From Ceriagrion tenellum (Eukaryota > Arthropoda > Insecta > Odonata > Coenagrionidae): DNA of 64,000 nucleotides. Each line of letters starts with the position of its first letter. Position 1 is the stretch's first letter. Positions 1 through 12,500 of this stretch are shown here, one piece after another. The notes below the pieces were generated by a model. The model was not told where the DNA came from. It worked only from the letters and a program-made list of their open reading frames with translations, and ran no database searches. The stretch is taken from the NCBI GenBank assembly GCA_963169105.1, contig OY720643.1, positions 129,136,041 through 129,200,040 of the forward strand. Direction: 5' to 3'. The position numbers and the translations under genes are program-made.

Positions 1-298
1 AACCTGTGTCAAGTGCTGGTATGTGGAGGCAAAATCAGAATGTTGGAAAAAACAGTTTAAAATTTCAATGGTTTACTTCTTAACTCCACAATCAGGGCAC
101 ATGGTAAAATTCGAATGGTCGAACAACCTCTTATACCACAATGATTGATAGATATGCAACACAAAACTAAAGAATAATCTTTTATACACATTGAAATGAA
201 TATGTGATCAAATTGTGCCAACGGTTCCTTTCCTTAGGCTGTCGTGCCACAAAATCACACAGCGAAATCCACCTCAATGCAGGGCTGATAAGTACACA
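1..298. other. ITPA 3' flank
   Basis: This AT-rich stretch lies downstream of the ITPA stop codon (301-299, minus strand) and should hold the 3' UTR. I see no canonical AATAAA on the minus strand, so the cleavage site is unassigned. No other gene is visible. Confidence 0.5.
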
Positions 299-526
299 TC
301 AATTGTTCTGCGTTTTCTCGAAATATTTTCGCATCTCTGCAAGCGCTCGTCCACGATGGGATATGGCATGTTTTTCTTCAGAGGGCATTTCACCGAATGT
401 CAACGATTTCCCCTCTGGGAGGAAACAGGGGTCCCAGCCAAATCCTCCGCCACCTCTCGGGTGAACAATGGATCCTTTGGTCACTCCTCGGAATAAAATG
501 ACATCAGACTTACTCAGGTCACCAAC
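299..526 (-). CDS. ITPA: ITPA exon 4 (terminal coding exon)
   Basis: The exon follows an acceptor reading TTTCAG at 532-527 and runs 75 codons to a TGA at 301-299. It carries the C-terminal substrate-pocket motifs FGWDPCFLP and SHRGRAL and ends KTQNN. A four-glycine run precedes FGWDP. It is in phase 0 with exon 3, which lies 34.8 kb upstream. Confidence 0.95.
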   Translation of the reverse strand, partial: VGDLSKSDVILFRGVTKGSIVHPRGGGGFGWDPCFLPEGKSLTFGEMPSEEKHAISHRGRALAEMRKYFEKTQNN

Positions 527-3500
527 CTGAAACATACCAACAAGAATACGAAGCATTTATTGCCGTCTATCACAAGCGAAAAATTGTATGTCTGTACAAA
601 TGAAAAATTACCAACGCTGCATAAAAAATAAGACACAAAACTTCCCAAAATCTTAAGTTATATACCATAATAATTTATGGATTCGAGGCTATTTAAAATA
701 AATCTGACCAAAACCTCGTCATTAAATTATATATACCGGGGGACCGAGCTTAGCTCGGTAGACAATATGTATCATTCTCTTTTGAATAATACGGACATCT
801 ATATTTTGTAATATAATTTTTTATGTATTTATCATAAATTTACAAAATTTCATTAATATCGCCGACATAGGTTTGCTCAAAAACAATACAGTAACAGAAA
901 GATTATTTTATTGTGAATGTTTGCTGATATAATGGTGGCGTCCTTTCAGAGGTCGGATCATCTGAAGAAGCAAAAGAAACGAATAACTAAATGAATAAAT
1001 AAACAAATGCGGAGCCAAACAAAAGTAATCGATGTCTCTCTGTCTATGCCATTCTTATGCGAAATTGGGCTCTCATTTCTGCATAAAACAGATTTTTTTC
1101 AGTAAAGGAACCTATACCTATCGATATATCGTACCGCAAAACCGTAAAATGCCAACATTCGGGTGGATCGGATATCCAGTTTTGATGAAATAATTACATA
1201 GCGCAAGCGTATATACAAATACTGCTCAATTTACGGTGTACAAGATTCACCTCCACGCCACTTTCTACATATGTGCATACTGCCATGCGAGCCGCCGCAA
1301 AGGGGTGTTAGGTAGGGGGTGTTAGGACACCAGTCGTTCTAAACGTTGGTTTCATTTTGAGAGTTGTTTTCATAACAGCCCGGGGTCATAATATTCTCGC
1401 GGTAATAATAGTTTCGTTTTCATATGTCCGTCGCCATTGAATCTCTGCGTGATTTCTAAGCCAACAGAGCGATTTTCCGAGAATTAAACTTGGCGCAATG
1501 GTAACTCAATGGCGCAACTCTTACCACAAAGATATCCACTCTCAGGAGAATAGGTGCAATAGTTATTGAGGAAATGTTTACATAGTCATACGCCCAATTC
1601 AAGAGATCATATCAAAAGATGTGATCCTATTCATCGATATTTCATTTCTTCACAATGATAGGCCTCCGCACACCTGAGCGGCCGTGGTGGCGGGCGCGAT
1701 ACGCGGCCTAACAACAATGGAGCGTTCAGTGCGAGCACACACACACACACCAGAGCGGCCAGGCGGCCACGGCCTGAGCAGCGGTTGGCCGCCGCGGTGG
1801 CGGCCGAACGCGACCGGTCGAGTTTGCCCGCAGGCCGCGTTACGCCAAGCAATTTTCAACTTCCTCGAAGGGGTTGCGCCGACGAAACTGGGCATTAACA
1901 ATGCGAAAGTGTCAAAATATGTCATTTTGATTGAGATTTTTGATCAGAAAAATTATCTATTTCCATTGCACTTATGCCTTAGTAAATTCAGATATACCGC
2001 ATGAACAGGCAAGGTTTGTCGGTTTGTCGCTCACATCAACAATACAGCATTTCCGTGGCCGCGATCGCTTAGGTGTGTGCGCAGCGGCGGTCGCGCGGCC
2101 TAAGTCGCCACCACGCGGGCACGGCCGCTCAGGTGTGAGGAAGTCTTATTGCTGGCAAGTCTATAACCAAAAACTTCTTCAAATAAATTACCGTTGGAGA
2201 TACTATCTTCTGGAATTTCTATCTCAACTAAAAACATTAACCGACAAATCTCCAATTCCCAAGTCTTAACAAACAATCTGCAAAATCTCCTTCTTCCTCT
2301 TCTTGACCAACTCGCATATTTTCCGACAGTGAAAAGAACTTAATGTTGTTCCGTTGTGCACTTTTTCAATTGATTCGCCTAAAAATTCACTTCCGTTGGC
2401 TCTAGCTAACGAAAAGAGAGCCTCACAACCGATCGGAGATATGCGTTCCCCAAAAAGAATCCTCGGATTTCAAAATCAGAAAATACTCGGCCAATGACAT
2501 TCCTTCCACCTGCGAGTCTCTTTCCGGGCAAGGCATAGGCAGTCTAAATAAACATAAGTCATCTCGGCTGGCCGAAAAATGGAAATGAGTGGGCTGAAAG
2601 GACGCAAGTCAATATAAGTATTGTCCTTGAGGTGAAAGACAGTCAAAGAGACATTTGCTATGGGAGTATATTTATTTTGATTTTTAAAGAATGAGAGATA
2701 TAATTTAATTGTAATAGGCACGAATAAATAAGTACAGACACTCTTGGTTTGACTAATACGGTAGCAAGTTTGAAATTCAACGCGGGAGGCACCCGTAGGT
2801 AACGGGAATTGTTTATGCGTGAGCAAAAGACAGTCGCAGTTGTTCCAAAAGACGCAAATGAAACTCGGGGAATGCAGAAGAATTGTTGGAGAAAATATCG
2901 GCCCGAATGTTTGTTCCAATTCATTGCGCATTTCGATAGTATGAGTTTACAATTCGACTGCTTTGGAGAAACCCACTCCCTTTGACTTTTGTAATAAAAA
3001 ATTAAGAATATTATTCCTAATATTATGAAGTAAATACGAGGGCTAATTTGTTACTGTTCAATGAAAGTATGTTTAAAAAAATTAGATAACACGTAGATTT
3101 GAACTGAAGCCGCTGCTGAGGGCCGAAGTCGGACTTGAAAACTTTACCGCCAGGCCACTGAATGCAGATAGAAATCGTCGGTCTTGAGCTCGATTTTATT
3201 TTCCATTGCACGGGAATGAACCCGTGAACACTGGCGTTGTATGAGTGCAACGAGAGCATATTTTATTTTAACAGACTGCGGCACGATTTTCAGTGGTGTC
3301 ACGATTAATTTTTAAGCGATTTGATTTTCTAATGTGTCCGATTAAGTGTAGGTGTCGTCAACCGTGCGAAAGTATTCTTCAACGGACCTGCGGATTTGCG
3401 AATGAAAGTAAACTTGAGCTCTCGTATTGGATTTCACCACAAACGTGAGTTGCACAATCAATGGAAACGTATACATTTTACATATCTCTAAACTAATCCT

Positions 3501-6500
3501 CATAAATTATGCAATAAATACAATATTGCAGGAGATGTGAATTCTGTCCGAATTTCCCTCCTTCCTTGAATACAGAATAGATGTGAATGCCATTTTCGAA
3601 CTGCGGCAAAAGTGGCGCCGCTCGATTCGTTGCAATACCTTTGCATCCGACCGTACAACAAGCATGGGGTCGTAGGTCACGCTGGGGCCTCAGAGGGCAT
3701 AAGGTTCCAAAAGAATGATTTCTTGAAAACCTCATAAGTATTGAACGAGTGAACCGATTTTAGTGAAATTTTCACACACGGGATCAGTAAAGCTTTTTTA
3801 AGGAAATTGGGACTAGAAGGAAGGCCACCGGGCCCCAAGGACAGCGTATTGGGCCGTCTGGTGCCTTATGTGTTTGAAAAACTCTAAAGTCTAAACATTT
3901 TGGTTCAAGTGCAGAGGTTTCTCCTTTTGCATATTTGAATTAGTTCTACTAAAGATAGAATGCTATGATTTTCGCCATTAGATGAATTAAAGATTGCAGT
4001 TTCTCATTTTTTCATTCAATTTTCCTATACAAATGAAATTTTCCTAGAAATTACGTTTTTAATGTCAAAATCATGATTTTTATTTCTGTCAACAATAGGA
4101 TATTTCCTTGGTAACCGTGGAATTAGCATTAGCTTTAGAAGGGAAATAGGACCTTTACAATTGCGGCTGGGTTTTATATCTAGAGATAGGTATTACAGTG
4201 GAAATCTAGGCTGTATACTGAAATGTTGCAGATTACGATATTTTCAAGGATATTTTTGCCTAAAATTGGCAAAATTCATTTCAAGTGGATTAATTTAAGA
4301 TGGACCCATGTAAAGCAGGAGAAGGCCACGATGTTATATTAATGCGGAAAGCCTCTGGAATACAAATGGCCTGTAGTTTAATTTCTATATGTTACTGCAA
4401 AAGAATGTCGAAACTCGGTAAGCATAATATAATGCGGTTTTCATCTGCCGAATTAAAAAATAAAACTAAAATTATAGTTGATTTGCCTAGAAAAAAATAA
4501 ACCTCATGAGCGAACCTACAGCCTATATGCCCTGTCTTTCTTTCATCGCCCGTTGAATTTCAACGGGTAACTTTGCTAGTACCAAATAAAAGTGTTACAT
4601 TCATATCAATATATTTCTTACTTTATGAATAACTGAGGAGAAGAATCTCCACGTTAGTATGATTCTTTCGCGCAAAGCGCTGGTATCATTGTTAGAGTTG
4701 TTTACACAACAATCCGTTGCCGTAATAGTCTCGTTGAGATAACGTTTTAGTGTTAATAGCTTATGTATTCTTTCATAGGCGGATTTAGGGGGGGGGGGGC
4801 ACGTGCCCCCCCCCCCCCCAGAAGCTTAAAAATAGACAAGATTTTTAATACGGTCCCGTTATAATTACGTTCTTTTAGTTTTGTGTATTGTGGAGCCTCA
4901 ATCATTTAAGCCTTGAGCCCAAGTCAAGAAGACAGATTTGCCGGTCATTGGTCATTCGCTAGTCAGCGCTCGAAAAAAAAAACATCGCCCAAGTGGGAAG
5001 GGGGCTCGTGGGGGGACCGTGAGCTTTGTAGTGCACTTCAAAACACCTGGGCTTCGTCTGCTTGCCGCTACAAAATCAGCTCGTGAGAATATCTGTGGAG
5101 GCTGAATGCGAGGTAAGACCGCCCATCAGTCGGACGCCTCATTCGCTGATTTCTACCGCTGGTGCTCTGCCGCCGTGCTAGATGCACCCTTTGAGTAGAT
5201 CGCTACATTGTCGCAACTACTCGTGCTGTGTGTTCCTTTTCTCTGGGATTTTATCTGAGACGAAGACCGCGAAGTTGACGATGAGGAGGACGAAGACAAT
5301 GTTTTTAGGGACGCAGTCTATAAGGACGGCGACGTCAATGTATTAACATTAAATTACGATAGAAGAATGAGCGTAGACGCGTGTGTGAGAAGACGGGGCG
5401 AGGGGAGGGCCGAGGGTTCGACTTCTATGCAGTCAATCACGAACGTCCGGCCAAGCTAGTCTAGTATAGTGTTTGTTGCTGTTACGATTACATAATTTAG
5501 TGCGTAACGAGTGATATTATTTATAAATGAGTGACAAAGATAGAAAAAGACAAAATAAATTAAGTGCGTATTTCTTTACAAAAAACAAAATAAAACGGAC
5601 GATGCAGTTGCAGAGACTGGTAAAGGGATTGAATGTGATGGTTCTTATGAGCATCCATCCTCGCTTGCGGCAACTACGTCAATGTCAACACATCCATCGG
5701 CAGCGTCAGCCACCACTAGTTACATGTTGCAGGAACGTGACATAGGTAGGTATCGCGACGCCCCTGTTGGAAATATTTTGATATTTTGTTGGTAATACTT
5801 ATTTTGAGCTGTCGTTAGATCTGTCTTGCCCACAAGAGTGTATAATAAACAGTCAACTTGACAAATAATGATTACATTGATTGGAGAAATTCAATTTACA
5901 TAGTAGCTATAATTTCTGAAGTAAGGTTTTAGATGTTTATCTTTTATCTTATTAACCAATTCAGTAATTGATTGTCATACTTACATAAGTTACATAATTT
6001 AGTGCGTAACGATTGATATTATCTATAATGAGTGACAAAGATAGAAAAAGACAAAATAAATTAAGTGCGTATTTCTTTACAAAAAACAAAATAAAACGGA
6101 CGATACAGTTGCAGAGACTGGTAAAGGGATTGAATGTGATGGTCCTCATGTGCATCCATCCTCGCTTGCGGCAACTACATCAATTTCAACATAAGGAACA
6201 CATCCATCGGCAGCGTCAGCCACCACTAGTTACATGTTGCAGGAACGTGACATAGGTAGGTATCGATTTTGATATTTTCTTGGTAATACTTATTTGGCGC
6301 TGTCGTTAGATTTGTCTTGCCCACAAGAGAGGCATTAGACAAACATTAGACTACTAAACTAATAATAATAAAATTAATTGTCGACATTCAATATACTTAA
6401 CAGCTATAGTTTCTTACGTCGGGTTATAGTTTTAAACTTTAATTAACCAATGAAGTAATTATTTACAAATGAAGAAAAATATCTCCAAAGCCTTATTCTT

Positions 6501-9500
6501 AATGGGGCAGAGGAAACAAAAGGGGAGAGGGGGAAGAAAGGAGTATATACAAAGTAAGGGGGAGAGGGGGAAGGAAGGAGTATATACAGTGTAAGGGAGC
6601 TCTCAATCACTCGTACAAAATCAAGCATACAAAGCAATTAAAATGGCAGTAAATGACATTCCCACACTCACTCACAACGTTACAAACAACGGTAACACTC
6701 AAAATTAAGGGAATCAAGGTAAAAAAAATAAAAACGAACAGTGACTCACACAATCACTCACTCACCCAGGTTTGTATACAAAATACAGTAACCTTCGTGA
6801 GTTCAATCACACACACAAGCAGGGTTTACAAGGATTTCTCCAACGCCAGAGACCCTTCATGCACACAAGGTAAGAATAAAAATAAAAGTGGGGGATAAAA
6901 AGGAAAACAAATAACTAAGTAAGTAAAATAAAATTGATAATAACTTTCAAGCACTCATTCACGTGGGTTTCCATACAATACACAGTCACCCTCGTGATTC
7001 TCCTTCACACATTCACATACATACAGTGTTCAGGGAATTTTTTCGAGGAAGAGGAAGTCAGAGGACTTTTTCGGGAGTACGGTTTTGGAGATATTTTTCT
7101 TCCTTTGTATTGCTTACAGCCGTAGAGACGTTCATTTCATTGATCAAGTAATTATTTGTCTTACATAAAAATGACAACAAATTTAGTCTTTTATTTGTAT
7201 ATTTACTTACAGCTAAACTACTTACAAACCAGCAGGACAGTTCAGTTCTTACAGATGAAGAAAAGTACCAGTGGTTGAAAAATACTTGGCAACCTACGAC
7301 AGACTTTAAGTTTCCACTGGGGAGTGAGGGGAAAAAAAAGCGGTCTTTTCAAATGAGCTGGTTAAAAAGACATGAATGGCTAGCATATAGCAAAATTGCT
7401 GGTGGCGGATTGTGCAAAATGTGCATTCTTTTTGGTCGGCGTGAGGCGGGTACAAATAATGTGAAGCTGGGAAAGTTGGTGTCGGAACCACTGAAAACAT
7501 ATAAAAAGGCCATTGAAACGATCAGACACCACGAGAGCACGAAATATCACCAGGCGAACATGGTAAAATCTCAAAATTTTTGCATGGTAATGGAGGGAAA
7601 ATCAATGGACGTTGTTGTTCAAATGAGAACCCAGGAAATGAAAACTATTGAAGAGAATCGTAAAAAACTTATACCCATTATAAAGACAATTATATTATGT
7701 GGAATGCAAAATATACCATTAAGAGGTCACAGGGATGATGGTGATTTAGAATCGGAAAGTTCCTACGGAGAAGGCAACTTTAGAGCGTTGTTGAAGTTCC
7801 GAATCGATGCTGGAGATGAGATACTGCATGAACACGTAAAAAAGTGTGCTAAAAACGCTTCCTACATAAGCAAGTCGACACAAAATGACTTGATTGAGTG
7901 CTGTGGGGAATTAATCACAACCAAAATAGCAAACAACATTAAAAAGGCCAAATATTTTACAATTATAGCTGATGAGACCACAGATGTGTCTGTTTCTGAG
8001 CAACTGACCATTTGTATTCGCTATTTCGATGTAGATAAAAATGAAATCCAAGAAGACTTTCTCATGTTTGTCGAAGTTGATTAACTTACTGGTGAAATCA
8101 TTGCTCAGCATATTTTGAAGGCGATCGAAAACCTTAACCTGGATATGACATTGTGCCGGGGTCAAGCATACGATGGAGGAGCCAACATGAGTGGTAAAAT
8201 AAAAGGTGTTCAGGCATGCATATCTAGCATTCAGCCGTTAGCCTTTTTTACTCATTGTGCAAGCCACCGACTCAACTTAGCTATCAGTACTGCCTGTACC
8301 GTACCCAGCATAAGAAATGCCGTAGGGGTTATCTCAAGTGTAGCAACTTTCTTTCGTGAGTCAGCTCAACGAATAAATCTCCTCAGGGAAGAAATGCAAG
8401 TTCATCTGCCAAAGGAAAAACAAAATATAATTAAAAAAATGTGTGAGACCAGATGGGTGGAAAGACATGAAGCTGTTTTGACATTTTTGGACGTCTTGCC
8501 ATGTCTTCCTGGAATTTTGCAAAAAATGGCCGAAGAAGGGGTTAGAAGTGCTACACCTGCATTTTCGCTGCTCCAAGCTATTATGTCGTCAGAATCTCTT
8601 GTAAGTTTGGTAATCCTCGCTGATATTTTAGGAATCACGCTGCCTTTATCTCGATCATTACAAGCCATTGAAATTGATAAACTTTCTGCAGTTCAGCTTA
8701 TCAATACGACCACAGCCAGTCTGCAGAGGCAACGTGAAACTAGCACGGATGCATTCAAAAAACATTTCAATATGGCTGAGGCCCTTGCAAAGGAAATGGG
8801 TACAGAAATCACGGTCCGCAGAATTACCGGCCGTCAAACAAATAGGTCGAATATTCAGACTGAGTCTATTGAAGAGTATTACCGCCTTACAATATATATT
8901 CCTTTTCTAGATTATTTGTTAAAGGAAATATCATCCAGGTTCCCTAACGCTCAGCTGCAAAAAATCGGACAGTTGCAAAAGTTGCTGTCACATAACTTCA
9001 GTAACGAAGATATTGAGGATGTTTTGCAAGGTGCTGAAGTATATAAAGAGGACCTTCCTTGTTTTTTAGCTTTGAAGGGAGAGCTAAAAATTTGGCAAGA
9101 GATGAGAGAAAATATTATGCCAAAGTCTCCAGCAGATGCCTACAAAACAGCAACGGCGCTGCCAAATATTAGAACACTATGTCAATTGTTGTGCACGTTT
9201 CCTGTGACTACTTGCACTGCCGAGCGATCTTTCTCCACCTTACGCCGATTAAAAACATATCTTCGCAGCAGAATGACAGAAGATTGTTTGAATGGACTGG
9301 CTTTAATGCATATCCATCAAGACATTGTGTCAAAAATGAACGTTAATGAAGTACTGGACATCTTCAGCAGGAAACATAAAAGAAAACTGTCGTTATTATA
9401 TATGTAACTTAATGATATTTTCATATTAATAACCTTTATATTAAAATAAAGAGTATATTTCGTACAGTAATTGTTGTATATTGTTTTTTAATCCCAAATA

Positions 9501-12500
9501 TGAGAAGACCGTTTGCCCGTCAGACCCTTGTGCCCCCCCCCAGAAAAAAATCCTGGATCCGCCCTTGTATTCTTTGCTAATGAATCCCTACGTAATAGGT
9601 AATTTCCAAACCAAATTTTACGGTAGTAAACATTGGCCCAATGGATTCTTCGTAAGATTTTTGAAATTTTACTTTTGTCAAACGTGACTTATCATTGATT
9701 TTGATCCATTCAAAATTTCAGCTGGTCGGTCTCCCGTCAGTCTATTGAAACCACTCGAGATGAAACCAGAAGCATGTGTTTTCATTATACATATATACAT
9801 ACACTATTATAATAAGGGCAGGTCGGAAGAAAATATGAATAACCCCCTGTAAACATGATTTACATTTTCGTCCGACAGCTTTTGAAAAGAAAAAAACTCA
9901 CGATACGGCCTTTGCAATGTATCTATATAATTTGACATTTGCATTTTTTTTACAAGGATGTGACCTAGCGCATTGGATTCCGCGCATCAGAAAACCTTTG
10001 ATTACAAAATTTAACAAAAATCGTTTGAGCCGTTTTGGAGGGGGAAAAAGCAAACATGATAACATACAAACAAAGATTTGTCGTTTAATATTATAGGATA
10101 TAAACAAGGTAGATGACCAGCAGTGTGACCACTCGGTTGCATACACAAACCTCCCAGGTATTTATGTTTGTTTTTCGGCTTTTTACTCCTGTATCAGCTT
10201 TTAAACAATCTATTCCATATGCTAAAATGGAAGAAAAGGGAATATTGATAATGAATTGACATTCCGAGCATCACCAGCAAGTAGCAATAAATTATACAAT
10301 ACACATAGACTTCAAGTAAATATCTTAAGTGTTAGTTACTGTTGGAAGTTGCGATCGTCCAAAATCTGCTGCGATTGCACAGATGGGTCACCATCTGGCG
10401 GAGAGTACAGGAACTTAGTGAGCATTGTCGCTACTTGTATCTATTTACTGGTTGAGATGAAAATATAAATAAATAAAGCGTTGTTGTGTGTTCTCGCCAA
10501 TCTAAGGAGGTGTTTGTTTCACTGACTCCTTGTAGCGAAATAGTATTTTCTGGTAATTTATTTGGCGTGTTTGTTCCAGAAAAATTAACTTCTGCCGACA
10601 GTTAGGCTATGAGTTGAGAATTATGAGTCAAGTTCATCAAATTTGGTACCAACAATAAATAAATAACTTAGGTGTGATCATGTAGGACAAATTCTACATA
10701 CATCTACATCCACGATATATCATGCAAACCACCACTAGGGTGTGTGGCACGGGGTGTTTCCACACCAGGCATGCAGCAGTCATCCCAAGTGAAATCAGAA
10801 CCAAGCACGTTCGCCCCGATGCCAGGCGCAGGCCAAAAGCAGCCAGAATAATGATACGCGGTCTACTATTACTACAATTCTACTACTTCCGACAGTAGAT
10901 TTCTTGGAGTTAATGGATTTCTGGGGCCCAAGCCTGTAAATGTGGGCGCCTAGGATGGGAGAAAGAGTTCTCTCCCGTAGTTTTCTCCCATCCCAAGTCT
11001 CTAACCGGGTGGAGAATACTCAGCTGCCCGAACGGGATGGAGAAAAGTCAGGGTATGAAAACTTTTGAAGCCAAAAACTTTATGGGGCCGAATATCTATG
11101 ACCTACGTCTGAGAGCCAATGAAACTGCCTGTACATTTTCACACTGGCGGGAGCACTGTGGTCGTTCTTCTTCGTTTACAAATAGCCTGAATGCGAATAT
11201 TTACGATATGGCTTCATTTCTGCGGTTAAAAAGTCTGCTCAAGTCATACTGGCATCGGCAATTGTACTCTCGAGTTTCTGTAATTCTTTATCATGATTTA
11301 TATCTCTCCGATCGAGCATATCATCGCATCGTCTCGGTAGAAAGACATGCTTCACACTGGCTGGGAAAAATTCATTTGCATTACATTTGCAGAAACAGCG
11401 ATGCATGAAAATATGGCTATTGAATAACTGTCTAAAATGTAATGCGACTAATGAACAAATTTCTTCAATGAGTTGTTACCATGATGAGTGGATGATTGAG
11501 AAGATTGAACAGAGTAATGGCCGTCAGTTGCACGTTTCACAAACAATAATCTTCCTGACCACTCGACTACACACGTGATGTGGTACTTCCAAACTAGCAT
11601 AGAACATACTGATTAGGCATATTGTTGAACCATTTCGGCAGAGTGTGTATCACACTGGCTGGAAAAACTTCATTGGGAGTGCATTTGTTGAAATAGCGAT
11701 TCGTGTATATAATACTGCTGCATAACTTTCCATGTAATGCGAATAAATAGCACATTTCTTAAATGGGTTATTTGTGTGATAAGTGAGTAACTAAGATTAT
11801 TGAAAACAGAGAAATAGCCGTCGTTGCACAATGTTTCATCACATTAATCCGCCTAGCCTTGTTAGATTTGCGTCTGTTGAAACAGCAATACATGGAAATA
11901 ATTCTACTCAATAACAGTCTAAAATGCAATACGATTAAGCAGCACCTTCTTTATTGAAGGAAATGGTTTCAGGCTTTACTCTGTGGAAGTTGTCCATAAT
12001 GAACCGAATAAAAATCCAAATAAATAACCTCTAATAGAGTTAGCACAGTAATTTTTATATGGTCCTTCTTCATTGTTTTAATTACATCAAAAGTGGATGG
12101 CTGAGAAGATTGAACACAGGGCAATAGCCCTAATGTGCACAACGTCATAAACATTAATTTGCCTAACCACTTGACAGCACATACATTTGGTATTTCAAGT
12201 GTATCATCCAATCCACCGATTACACTCATCAACATTCTGTCGCCTGACTGGCGAGCTACATTACCTCCCTGCTCCAACAAAGCGAGTATTTAACGGATTG
12301 AACGACAAAATCCTTCAAATTTCTTGCAAAGGTGTATTTTCCACTTCAATTTGGTGTTTTAATATGGCCTTTGGTGCAGTACAACGCGTTTTCTCCTCTG
12401 CGCTTCTAGTTATTGTAGCACTGGTAATTTTACACCCATGGAGTTATTTTCGGCACCCAACAGAGAGTAATCATCTCCCCTTCAAGAATACTTTCGGGAT

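Larger units (their letters stand above)
4774..9567 (+). mobile_element. hAT transposon, near complete, 4794 bp
   Basis: The terminal inverted repeats CATAGGCGGATTTAGG and CAAGGGCGGATCCAGG agree at 13 of 16 positions. They are flanked by the exact 8-bp duplication TATTCTTT at 4766-4773 and 9568-9575, the hAT hallmark. The left end also holds a palindrome of twelve G, CACGTG and fourteen C (4788-4819), and the right end has a matching C-run. Inside are two tandem copies of transposase exon 1, an inverted-repeat insert and a long transposase exon 2. The 8-bp duplication is intact, so the insertion is comparatively young, yet the transposase has a stop codon. Confidence 0.92.

Noticed and set aside
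743..759. tRNA gene
   Set aside because: Only a D-arm-like hairpin; no anticodon or T arm follows.
2476..2931. 151-codon open frame on the minus strand as a gene
   Set aside because: No motif, no splice context, and ordinary intron composition; probably chance.
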